The notes under the pieces: generated by a model | What the model was told of the DNA's origin: nothing | Databases searched by the model: none | Seen by the model: only the letters and a program-made list of their open reading frames with translations | Shown: piece after piece, positions 1 through 5,258 of the stretch | How the letters are laid out: each line of letters begins with the position of its first letter | How positions within the stretch are numbered: position 1 is the stretch's first letter | Assembly: GCA_947631075.1 (NCBI GenBank) | Contig: CANRJU010000198.1 | Location: 1 to 5,434 of the forward strand | DNA: 5,434 nucleotides | Origin: an uncultured Lachnospiraceae bacterium | GTDB taxonomy: Bacteria > Bacillota > Clostridia > Lachnospirales > Lachnospiraceae | Direction of reading: 5' to 3' | Translations under genes and position numbers: made by a program

Positions 1-521
1 GCGCATCCGCTCAGATCGGACGTACAGACGGACTTGAGGCAGGACTCAAAGAGAACTCCAACTGGGAGCTTCTTGAGAAGACGACCGGTGAGTTCACACA
101 GGCCAAGGGCCAGGAGGTTATGGAGTCCTTCCTGAAGAAGTACGACGACATGGATGTTGTTTACTGCGAGAACGACAATGAGGCATTTGGCGCTATCGAC
201 GCGATCGAGGCAGCCGGCAAGAAGGTTGGCAACGGCGAGGACGACAGCATGATCGTATTCTCCTTCGACAGCACCAACGCAGGTCTGAAGGACGTAAAAG
301 ACGGCAAGATTCTTTTGAACACCGAGTGTAACCCGCTGCACGGACCCCGTGTAGAGGCAATCATCAAGCAGCTCGAGGCTGGCGAGACGCCTGAGAAGAA
401 GGCGTTCGTTGATGAGCAGATGTTCGCATATGATGACACCGTTAAGTCTGTAACGGTTGACGGACAGGAGTATGAAGTAACAGTTGTTACAGATGAAGTA
501 ATCAGTGGCCGCAAATACTAA
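1..521 (+). CDS. ytfQ: Sugar ABC transporter substrate-binding protein, YtfQ-like (5' end missing)
   Basis: This is the C-terminal 172 residues of an extracytoplasmic sugar-binding protein (Peripla_BP_4 / ribose-binding-like fold) that delivers a sugar to the permease encoded just downstream. The frame is open from the left edge (first full codon at position 3), so the ATG at 120 is internal. Visible family features, numbered from the first full codon, are IGRTDGL (5-11), FTQAKGQEVMESF (31-43), which closely resembles the FTRSKGKEVMESF stretch of E. coli YtfQ as I recall it, the hinge-side CENDNEAFGAI (55-65), and FSFDS (86-90), whose Asp is in the usual position for contacting sugar hydroxyls. 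The N-terminal lobe and any lipoprotein signal lie outside the window. Gene order with the ATPase and two permeases supports the YtfQ assignment. Known relatives bind galactofuranose (YtfQ) or fructose (FruE of Bifidobacterium), so the ligand is uncertain. Confidence is high for family and moderate for symbol. Confidence 0.9.
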   Translation, partial: ASAQIGRTDGLEAGLKENSNWELLEKTTGEFTQAKGQEVMESFLKKYDDMDVVYCENDNEAFGAIDAIEAAGKKVGNGEDDSMIVFSFDSTNAGLKDVKDGKILLNTECNPLHGPRVEAIIKQLEAGETPEKKAFVDEQMFAYDDTVKSVTVDGQEYEVTVVTDEVISGRKY

Positions 522-543
522 TTTAAAATAGTATTGACCCAGG

Positions 544-592
544 GGGCGTGTCGTAATTTATTTTGCAGGGATATTTATGACACGCCCTTTTT
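544..592 (+). terminator. Intra-operon terminator/attenuator between binding protein and ATPase genes
   Basis: A 13-bp stem pairs 544-556 with 575-587 (GGGCGTGTCGTAA with TTATGACACGCCC, one G-U pair). The loop is 18 nt and is followed by five T residues at 588-592. This is a typical Rho-independent terminator shape. It starts 22 nt after the binding protein stop codon and ends 31 nt before the ATPase start. Because the transporter needs both parts, partial termination is more likely than complete termination, giving more transcript for the binding protein than for the membrane complex. A processing or 3'-stabilising hairpin would have the same effect. Confidence 0.8.
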
Positions 593-610
593 ATGCAAAA
601 AACTATATGT

Positions 611-617
611 AAGGAGG
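611..617 (+). promoter_or_regulatory. Ribosome binding site that fixes the ATPase start
   Basis: AAGGAGG sits 6 nt before the ATG at 624. The same frame is open further upstream, back to a TTG at 534, but that extension would be encoded across the terminator hairpin and has no ribosome binding site. ATG 624 is therefore the start. Confidence 0.9.
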
Positions 618-623
618 GAAAAA

Positions 624-2141
624 ATGAGCGAAAAAGTAGTATTGACCATGAGAAATATCAGCAAAACTTTTCCCGGTGTAAAGGCGCTGTCCAATGTGGA
701 TTTTACTCTCCGCGAGGGTGAGATTCACGCGCTGATGGGGGAGAACGGAGCGGGGAAGTCCACGCTCATTAAGGTTCTGACCGGCGTCTACGATCTGGAA
801 GGCGGAGAAATCCAGATGGAGGGGAGCGGCAGCATTGTGAACCATTCTCCCCAGGATGCCCAGAACAACGGAATCAGTACAGTGTACCAGGAGGTCAACC
901 TCTGCCCCAACCTGACCGTGGCGGAGAATCTTTTTATCGGCCGCGAGCCGAGGAAGTTCGGCATGATCGACTGGAAGACCATGAACCGCAAGTCCGAGGA
1001 GGTACTGGAGAGCTTAGACATCCGCGTGTCGCCGACCCAGAGCCTGGACGAGTGCTCCATCGCCATCCAGCAGATGATCGCCATCGCCAGAGCGGTGGAT
1101 ATGAAGTGCCGCGTTCTGATTCTGGATGAGCCGACGTCCTCTCTGGATGACGACGAGGTGGAGAAGCTGTTCGTACTGATGCGCAGATTGAAATCCGAGG
1201 GTGTGGGAATTATCTTTGTTACCCATTTCTTAGAGCAGGTCTACGCGGTGTGCGACCGCATCACCGTTCTCCGGAACGGTACCCTGGTGGGCGAGTATGA
1301 GATCGAGAATCTCCCGCGCGTGCAGTTAGTGTCCAAGATGATGGGCAAGGATTTTGACGATCTGGCGGATATCAAGAGCGAGCATCAGCATGACGACCAG
1401 AAGCTGGAGCCGTTGATCGAGGCGCAGGGAATCGGCCACACCGGCACGATCCGTCCCTTTGACATCACGATCAACAAGGGCGAGGTCATCGGCCTGACCG
1501 GCCTTCTCGGATCCGGGCGTTCGGAGCTTGTCCGGGCCATTTATGGGGCGGATAAGGCGGACAGCGGCACGCTGAAGGTAAAGGGCCAGGAGGTGAAGAT
1601 CAACACGCCTCTGGACGCCATGAAGGCGGGCATGGCCTATCTGCCGGAGGACCGCAAGAAGGAAGGTATTTTTGCCGATCTGTCCGTGCGCGAGAACATC
1701 ATTATCGCGCTGCAGGCAAAGCGCGGCATGTTCAAGCTTTTGAGCCGGAAGCAGATGGAAGAATTCGCGGATGAATACATCAAGATTCTGCAGGTGAAGA
1801 CGGCGAGCCGCGAGACTCCGATCAAGAGCCTCTCCGGTGGAAACCAGCAGAAGGTCATCATCGGAAGATGGCTTCTGACCAATCCGGACTACCTGATTCT
1901 GGATGAGCCGACCCGCGGTATCGATATCGGTACCAAGACGGAGATTCAGAAGCTGGTACTGCAGCTTGCCGATCAGGGCAAGGCAGTCACATTCATTTCC
2001 TCCGAGGTCGAGGAGATGTTGCGTACCTGCAGCCGCATGGCGGTTCTGAGGGACGGTAAAAAGGTAGGAGAGCTGGGCAGCGACGAGCTGTCGCAGGAAT
2101 CCATCATGAAAGCAATCGCAGGAGGTGACAGCAATGACTGA
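624..2141 (+). CDS. ytfR: Sugar ABC transporter ATP-binding protein, YtfR-like (two nucleotide-binding domains)
   Basis: This 505-residue ATPase powers sugar uptake on the cytoplasmic face of the transporter. It has the two fused nucleotide-binding domains typical of RbsA/MglA/YtfR proteins, at the usual length of about 500 residues. Domain 1 (about 5-245) has Walker A GENGAGKST (39-47), a Q-loop region VYQEVNL (88-94), a degenerate signature CSIAIQQ (144-150), Walker B VLILDEP (164-170) and the switch His201 in VTHF. Domain 2 (about 265-500) has a Walker A-like GLLGSGRSE (293-301) with Arg in place of the catalytic Lys, a canonical LSGGNQQK (403-410), Walker B LILDEPT (424-430), and Ser in place of the switch His (ISSE). 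This split between degenerate and intact motifs is normal for the family and implies one main hydrolytic site. Stretches such as NLFIGREP, VTHFLEQVY and ITVLRNG match E. coli YtfR as I recall it. FruK-type fructose importers are close relatives. The stop overlaps the next gene by 8 nt. Confidence 0.95.
   Translation: MSEKVVLTMRNISKTFPGVKALSNVDFTLREGEIHALMGENGAGKSTLIKVLTGVYDLEGGEIQMEGSGSIVNHSPQDAQNNGISTVYQEVNLCPNLTVAENLFIGREPRKFGMIDWKTMNRKSEEVLESLDIRVSPTQSLDECSIAIQQMIAIARAVDMKCRVLILDEPTSSLDDDEVEKLFVLMRRLKSEGVGIIFVTHFLEQVYAVCDRITVLRNGTLVGEYEIENLPRVQLVSKMMGKDFDDLADIKSEHQHDDQKLEPLIEAQGIGHTGTIRPFDITINKGEVIGLTGLLGSGRSELVRAIYGADKADSGTLKVKGQEVKINTPLDAMKAGMAYLPEDRKKEGIFADLSVRENIIIALQAKRGMFKLLSRKQMEEFADEYIKILQVKTASRETPIKSLSGGNQQKVIIGRWLLTNPDYLILDEPTRGIDIGTKTEIQKLVLQLADQGKAVTFISSEVEEMLRTCSRMAVLRDGKKVGELGSDELSQESIMKAIAGGDSND
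2121..2125 (+). promoter_or_regulatory. Ribosome binding site of the first permease, inside the ATPase gene
   Basis: GGAGG lies within the last codons of the ATPase gene, 8 nt before ATG 2134. A GTG at 2125 in the same frame overlaps this site and so cannot use it, which favours ATG 2134. The arrangement predicts translational coupling to the ATPase. Confidence 0.8.
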
Positions 2142-3207
2142 TACAAAGAAAAGCGGTTTTGATTTCCACAAGATTACGGGCCATCAGCTGTTCATGCCTG
2201 TGGTATGTCTTTTGCTGGTGCTTGTAGTCAATGTCATTAAGACGCCGGATTTCTTTAGCATAGGAATAGAGAACGGACACCTTTCCGGCTGGACCATCAC
2301 GGTTATTAACCGCGCCTCGGAGCTTGTGATCCTGGCAGTGGGCATGACGCTTGTAACGGCGGCATCCGGCGGACAGGATATCAGCGTGGGCGCCGTGATG
2401 GCGGTAGCGGCGGCCGTGTGCTGTCAGATGCTCTCCGGCGGCGAGGTCAGCACGGAGACTCTGGCGATGCCGATTATCATCGCGGCGATCGCGGGTATTC
2501 TGGTTGCCGGCGTGTGCGGAGCCTTTAACGGCTTTCTGGTGGCCAATCTGGGCATACAGCCCATGGTCGCCACACTGATTTTATATACGGCGGGCCGCGG
2601 TATCGCCCAGCTGGTGACAGCGGGACAGATTACCTATGTCCGCGTGGAGTCCTATCAGAGAATAGGCGCGTATCTGGGCATTATCCCCACGCCGATTGTC
2701 TTTGCCGTTGCGACGGTGCTCGTGGCATGGCTGGTGCTGAACAAGACGGCGCTGGGACTGTACATTGAGAGCGTCGGCGTAAACAGCAACGCGTCCCGGT
2801 TAGTCGGCCTCAACTCTACGACCATTAAGTTTTTGGCCTATGTGATCTGCGGACTTCTCGCAGGCCTTGCCGGCGTAGTCAATTCCGGGCGGATCTATTC
2901 GGCGGACGCCAACAACATCGGACTGAATCTGGAGATGGACGCCATCCTGGCGGTTGCCCTGGGCGGCAACATGCTCGGCGGCGGTAAGTTCAGCCTGGCG
3001 GGCTCCATTATCGGCGCGTATACGATCCAGGCCTTGACCACGACGCTTCTCGCGTTCGGCGTTCCTTCCGAGCAGATGCCGGTGTACAAGGCTGTGGTGG
3101 TAATCATCATCGTAGTGCTGCAGAGCCCGGTATATAAGAGAATGTTCCAGAATCTGAAAGCAAAGAGACAGTCGGCAAAGACAGCGACACAGGGAGGTGA
3201 GCAGTAA
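2134..3207 (+). CDS. ytfT: Sugar ABC transporter permease, YtfT-like
   Basis: This 357-residue integral membrane protein belongs to the BPD_transp_2 family (RbsC/AraH/YtfT type) and forms half of the membrane channel. Hydrophobic segments are visible at about 20-36, 60-78, 84-101, 111-137, 142-162, 184-203, 231-249, 268-281, 288-308 and 317-331. Family landmarks are the GMTLV...GGQDISVGAVMA region (70-90), GIQPMVATLILYTAGRG (140-156), GLNSTTIKFLAYVICG (225-240), and the Gly-rich EMDAILAVALGGNMLGGG (267-284), followed by AGSIIGA. The C-terminal tail is basic and cytoplasmic by the positive-inside rule. Length is close to the roughly 340 residues usual for the family. It overlaps the ATPase stop by 8 nt and shares one base with the next permease. 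The two permeases should form a heterodimer, as in YtfT-YjfF. Which permease is ytfT and which yjfF is assigned mainly by order. Confidence 0.92.
   Translation: MTDTKKSGFDFHKITGHQLFMPVVCLLLVLVVNVIKTPDFFSIGIENGHLSGWTITVINRASELVILAVGMTLVTAASGGQDISVGAVMAVAAAVCCQMLSGGEVSTETLAMPIIIAAIAGILVAGVCGAFNGFLVANLGIQPMVATLILYTAGRGIAQLVTAGQITYVRVESYQRIGAYLGIIPTPIVFAVATVLVAWLVLNKTALGLYIESVGVNSNASRLVGLNSTTIKFLAYVICGLLAGLAGVVNSGRIYSADANNIGLNLEMDAILAVALGGNMLGGGKFSLAGSIIGAYTIQALTTTLLAFGVPSEQMPVYKAVVVIIIVVLQSPVYKRMFQNLKAKRQSAKTATQGGEQ
3191..3200 (+). promoter_or_regulatory. Ribosome binding site of the second permease, inside the first permease gene
   Basis: AGGGAGGTGA is a near-complete match to the anti-Shine-Dalgarno complement and lies 6 nt before ATG 3207. 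The stop and start codons share a base (TAATG), so ribosomes can pass directly from one permease to the next, keeping the two subunits in balance. Confidence 0.85.
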
Positions 3208-4292
3208 TGGCGGCAAAAGCAATAAAACCAACGAAGAAATTTAACAGCAATACCTTTCTTTTCATGATCACCATCCTGCCGTTCGTAGTAATGTACGTGG
3301 CCGGCATGATTGTTTTTAAAGATCAGGGATTTGCGAAACCCCAGATGTTCTTGAATCTGTTTATTTCCAATGCGGGACTGATCGTCATTGGATGCGGCAT
3401 GACCCTGGTAATGATCACCGGCGGAATCGACATCTCCGTGGGATCGGTGACGGCGCTCGTGTGTATGGTATCCGCCTACACCATGGAGAATAAGGGCATG
3501 AATCCCTACATGGCGCTGATTTTCTCGCTGGGAATCGGACTACTGTTCGGCCTTCTGCAGGGATATCTGGTTGCCTACCTGGAAATACAGCCCTTTATCG
3601 TAACGCTGGCGGGCCTGTTTCTGGGACGCGGTCTCACGGCCGTGGTCAGCGTGGATATGATTTCCATAAAAAATGAGCTGTTCAACAAATGGGCGACCTA
3701 CAAGATCAATATGCCCTTTGGAACGACCAGCCGACGGGGAAAATTCATTCCGGCGTATATTTATCCGTCCGTGATTATCGCGATCCTCGTGGTGATCATC
3801 ATCGCGATTATGCTGAAATACAGCAAGTTCGGCCGCAAGCTGTACGCGATCGGCGGCAACGAGCAGAGCGCCATGATGATGGGCCTGAATGTCAAAAAGA
3901 CGAAATTCGAGGCGTATATCCTGGACGGATTTCTGGCAGGACTGGGCGGATTCCTGTTCTGCTTAAACAGCTGCGCCGGATTCGTGGAGCAGGCGAAGGG
4001 ACTTGAGATGGACGCCATCTCCGCGGCGGTTATCGGCGGAACGCTTCTTTCCGGAGGTGTAGGTACCGTAGTGGGAACGCTTTTCGGCGTGCTGATCAAG
4101 GGTACGATCACCAGTCTGATCACTACCCAGGGAACCCTTTCCAGCTGGTGGGTGCGCATCGTGCTCTCCGCGTTGCTGTGCTTCTTCATCGTATTGCAGG
4201 CAATATTCGCTTCTATGAAGAAGAAGGGCAAGAAGATCAGCAAGAAAGAGGGCGGAGGCTCGCCGGGGGAGAAAACGGCGGCCGCAGGCTGA
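3207..4292 (+). CDS. yjfF: Sugar ABC transporter permease, YjfF-like
   Basis: This 361-residue membrane protein is the second BPD_transp_2 permease and the presumed partner of the permease just upstream. Hydrophobic segments are visible at about 16-36, 53-70, 79-92, 101-123, 127-148, 185-203, 236-254, 270-282, 286-306 and 316-335. Landmarks are GCGMTLVMITGGIDISVGS (62-80), LEIQPFIVTLAGLFLGRG (125-142), the cytoplasmic loop FGRKLYAIGGNEQSA (208-222) followed by MMMGLNVKKTK, and LEMDAISAAVIGGTLLSGG (266-284). These are standard for sugar permeases of this family, and GGIDISVGS is also found in YjfF-type proteins. The tail after residue 336 is short, rich in Lys and Gly, and probably cytoplasmic. 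It differs from its neighbour in sequence, so this is an old paralogous pair and not a recent duplication. It is the last gene of the operon, with a hairpin terminator 38 nt downstream. Confidence 0.92.
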   Translation: MAAKAIKPTKKFNSNTFLFMITILPFVVMYVAGMIVFKDQGFAKPQMFLNLFISNAGLIVIGCGMTLVMITGGIDISVGSVTALVCMVSAYTMENKGMNPYMALIFSLGIGLLFGLLQGYLVAYLEIQPFIVTLAGLFLGRGLTAVVSVDMISIKNELFNKWATYKINMPFGTTSRRGKFIPAYIYPSVIIAILVVIIIAIMLKYSKFGRKLYAIGGNEQSAMMMGLNVKKTKFEAYILDGFLAGLGGFLFCLNSCAGFVEQAKGLEMDAISAAVIGGTLLSGGVGTVVGTLFGVLIKGTITSLITTQGTLSSWWVRIVLSALLCFFIVLQAIFASMKKKGKKISKKEGGGSPGEKTAAAG

Positions 4293-4330
4293 TCCGACAG
4301 CCGGCTTTTCGTAAAGTAAAAGACAATTTT

Positions 4331-4374
4331 TCACCGGTCCCCGCGCGCTGTCTGTGCGCGGACCGGTGATTTTT
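4331..4374 (+). terminator. Strong GC-rich hairpin terminator ending the sugar operon
   Basis: The outer stem TCACCGGTCC (4331-4340) pairs perfectly with GGACCGGTGA (4360-4369). After a 2-nt bulge, an inner stem pairs 4343-4348 with 4354-4359 (one G-U pair) around a 5-nt loop. Five T residues follow at 4370-4374. Shape and position fit a Rho-independent terminator for the transporter operon. The next gene's ribosome binding site begins at the very next base, so the same element can also control the isomerase gene. Confidence 0.88.
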
Positions 4375-4381
4375 AGGAGGG
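4375..4381 (+). promoter_or_regulatory. Ribosome binding site of the cyclophilin gene, abutting the terminator
   Basis: AGGAGGG lies 4 nt before ATG 4386 and starts immediately after the T-tract of the hairpin. I found no good -10/-35 pair in the 38 bases between the permease stop and the hairpin. Confidence 0.8.
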
Positions 4382-4385
4382 CATA

Positions 4386-5024
4386 ATGAAGAAAAAATGT
4401 ATGCGCCTGCTTGTGTGCCTGCTCGTGCTGTTCGGACTGACAGCCTGTCAATCCGATGCCGGGGACGCCGGAAATGCTGAAAATACGGGCGGAAAGCAGA
4501 CGGAAAAAAAGGAGGAGAAAAAAGAAATGGGAACGGTTCACGGAGAAATTGTTATAAAGGATTACGGAACGCTTCAATTTGAACTGGATGGCGACACGGC
4601 ACCCATTACCGTGAAAAACTTTGTCAAGCTGGCCAAGGACGGCTTCTACGACGGACTGACATTTCACCGCATCATCAACGGATTTATGATGCAGGGCGGC
4701 GACCCGGACGGAAATGGAACCGGCGGTTCGGATGAGAACATCAAGGGAGAGTTTTCGGCCAATGGCGTGAAAAATGACATTTCCCATGTGAGGGGCGTTA
4801 TGTCCATGGCGCGCGCCCAGGATCCCGACAGCGCGTCCTCCCAGTTTTTTATCGTGCAGCAGGATTCCACCTATCTGGACGGACAGTACGCGGCTTTCGG
4901 GAAAGTGACCGAGGGCATGGATATTGTCGATAAAATCTGTAAGGAAGCGGTGGACACGGACGGAAACGGTCTTGTGGCCCCGGACAAGCAGCCGGTGATT
5001 GAGAAAATCACGATTACCGATTGA
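4386..5024 (+). CDS. Lipoprotein peptidyl-prolyl cis-trans isomerase, cyclophilin family
   Basis: This 212-residue protein should catalyse cis-trans isomerisation of Xaa-Pro bonds on the outer face of the membrane, helping exported proteins fold. Residues 1-20 form a lipoprotein signal peptide (KKK, a hydrophobic core, then lipobox LTAC with Cys21 as the lipidated residue). Residues 22-48 are a Gly/Asn- then Lys/Glu-rich linker. The cyclophilin domain spans about 52-211. Catalytic-site landmarks are FHR (93-95, Arg95 equivalent to Arg55 of human CypA), FMMQGGD (100-106), SMARA (140-144) and SSQFFIV (151-157). The CypA Trp121 position holds Tyr163 (TYLDGQYAAFGKV), and the CypA His126 position holds Tyr168. 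Bacterial cyclophilins often lack this Trp and then bind cyclosporin weakly. It is separated from the sugar operon by a terminator and has no obvious link to sugar uptake. A second in-frame start at 4527 is possible. Family assignment is firm, but the symbol is left blank because ppiA/ppiB orthology cannot be decided. Confidence 0.95.
   Translation: MKKKCMRLLVCLLVLFGLTACQSDAGDAGNAENTGGKQTEKKEEKKEMGTVHGEIVIKDYGTLQFELDGDTAPITVKNFVKLAKDGFYDGLTFHRIINGFMMQGGDPDGNGTGGSDENIKGEFSANGVKNDISHVRGVMSMARAQDPDSASSQFFIVQQDSTYLDGQYAAFGKVTEGMDIVDKICKEAVDTDGNGLVAPDKQPVIEKITITD
4511..4529 (+). promoter_or_regulatory. Possible internal translation start inside the cyclophilin gene
   Basis: GGAGGAG (4511-4517) lies 9 nt before an in-frame ATG at 4527 (Met48), at the junction of linker and catalytic domain. 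Initiation there would give a 165-residue protein with no signal peptide, the size of single-domain cytoplasmic cyclophilins such as E. coli PpiB. The site falls in Lys/Glu codons (AAG GAG GAG), which can mimic a ribosome binding site by chance, so use of it is only a possibility. Confidence 0.4.
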
Positions 5025-5055
5025 TAAAATCGGACAGATAGAATTTTAAGAAGTT

Positions 5056-5103
5056 AAAAAAGAGAAAGTTTTCAAAAAAAAAGGAAAACTTTCTCTTTTT
5101 TTT
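5056..5103 (+). terminator. A/T-rich 18-bp hairpin terminator after the cyclophilin gene
   Basis: Positions 5056-5073 pair without mismatch with 5084-5101. The stem core is GAGAAAGTTTTC with GAAAACTTTCTC, flanked by an A-run on the left and a T-run on the right, and the loop is an A-rich 10 nt. Eight T residues (5096-5103) follow the core. The A-run on the left would serve as a T-run on the other strand, so it could stop transcription from either side. It begins 31 nt after the isomerase stop codon. Confidence 0.92.
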
Positions 5104-5133
5104 GATACAATCCCGATACACTTGTGGTATAAT
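5102..5133 (+). promoter_or_regulatory. Extended -10 promoter for the response regulator gene
   Basis: A consensus TATAAT at 5128-5133 is preceded by TGG, giving the extended -10 form TGnTATAAT. A -35-like TTGATA at 5102-5107 overlaps the end of the upstream terminator T-tract, but its spacer would be 20 bp, longer than the usual 16-18. The promoter probably relies on the extended -10, or another, weaker -35 is used. The predicted transcript would start near 5140, leaving a leader of about 118 nt. Confidence 0.75.
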
Positions 5134-5148
5134 AAGGGGGAGAAATAA

Positions 5149-5245
5149 CGATATGGTCTATCATTGATACCATATCGCCAATATAATGTCATGGGTATTA
5201 TATCAACGATACCTTATCATGGTAATACACCGCCAATATTGTGTA
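5149..5245 (+). promoter_or_regulatory. Leader with an alternating inverted-motif array (operator or RNA switch)
   Basis: This AT-rich leader holds five copies of one motif in alternating orientation: ATGGTCTAT (5153-5161), ATACCAT (5167-5173), ATGGGTAT (5191-5198), ATACCTT (5209-5215) and ATGGTAAT (5219-5226). Dyads that result include a perfect 9-bp stem 5149-5157/5169-5177, a 7-bp stem 5181-5187/5197-5203, and a 5-bp TACAC/GTGTA stem 5226-5230/5241-5245 that ends at the ribosome binding site. Two longer direct repeats overlap it: 5159-5176 with 5201-5218 (15 of 18 identical, 42 bp apart) and 5176-5189 with 5231-5244 (12 of 14). I recognise no known riboswitch or T-box. It could be a binding array for the regulator itself or another protein, or a leader RNA with alternative folds. 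Confidence 0.55.
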
Positions 5246-5251
5246 AGGAGG
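5245..5251 (+). promoter_or_regulatory. Ribosome binding site of the response regulator
   Basis: AAGGAGG lies 7 nt before ATG 5259 and fixes that start. Its first base is the last base of the TACAC/GTGTA dyad, so folding of the leader could affect access. Confidence 0.85.
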
Positions 5252-5258
5252 AAAAAAT

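Noticed and set aside
534..562. TTGACC at 534-539 with TTTATT at 557-562 as a promoter for the ATPase gene
   Set aside because: The -10 matches consensus at only four of six bases and lies inside the terminator loop. The hairpin would then disrupt its own transcript.
534..623. N-terminal extension of the ATPase starting at TTG 534
   Set aside because: It would be encoded through the terminator hairpin, has no ribosome binding site, and resembles no part of the ATPase family. ATG 624 has a perfect AAGGAGG at proper distance.
1326..2171. Long open frame on the - strand inside the ATPase gene
   Set aside because: It lacks a ribosome binding site and recognisable domains, and it is a by-product of GC-rich codon use in the strongly conserved ATPase on the + strand.
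3963..4787. Long open frame on the - strand across the second permease and the cyclophilin
   Set aside because: It spans two well-supported + strand genes and the terminator between them, and its translation shows no family features.
5153..5167. Four-codon open frame (MVYH) preceded by AGGGGGAG at the start of the leader
   Set aside because: The G-rich stretch lies at about the predicted transcript start, so it would be only partly transcribed. The frame itself sits in the first dyad.
5149..5245. CRISPR-like array in the regulator leader
   Set aside because: The repeats are short, imperfect and alternate in orientation, with no spacers of even length and no cas genes.
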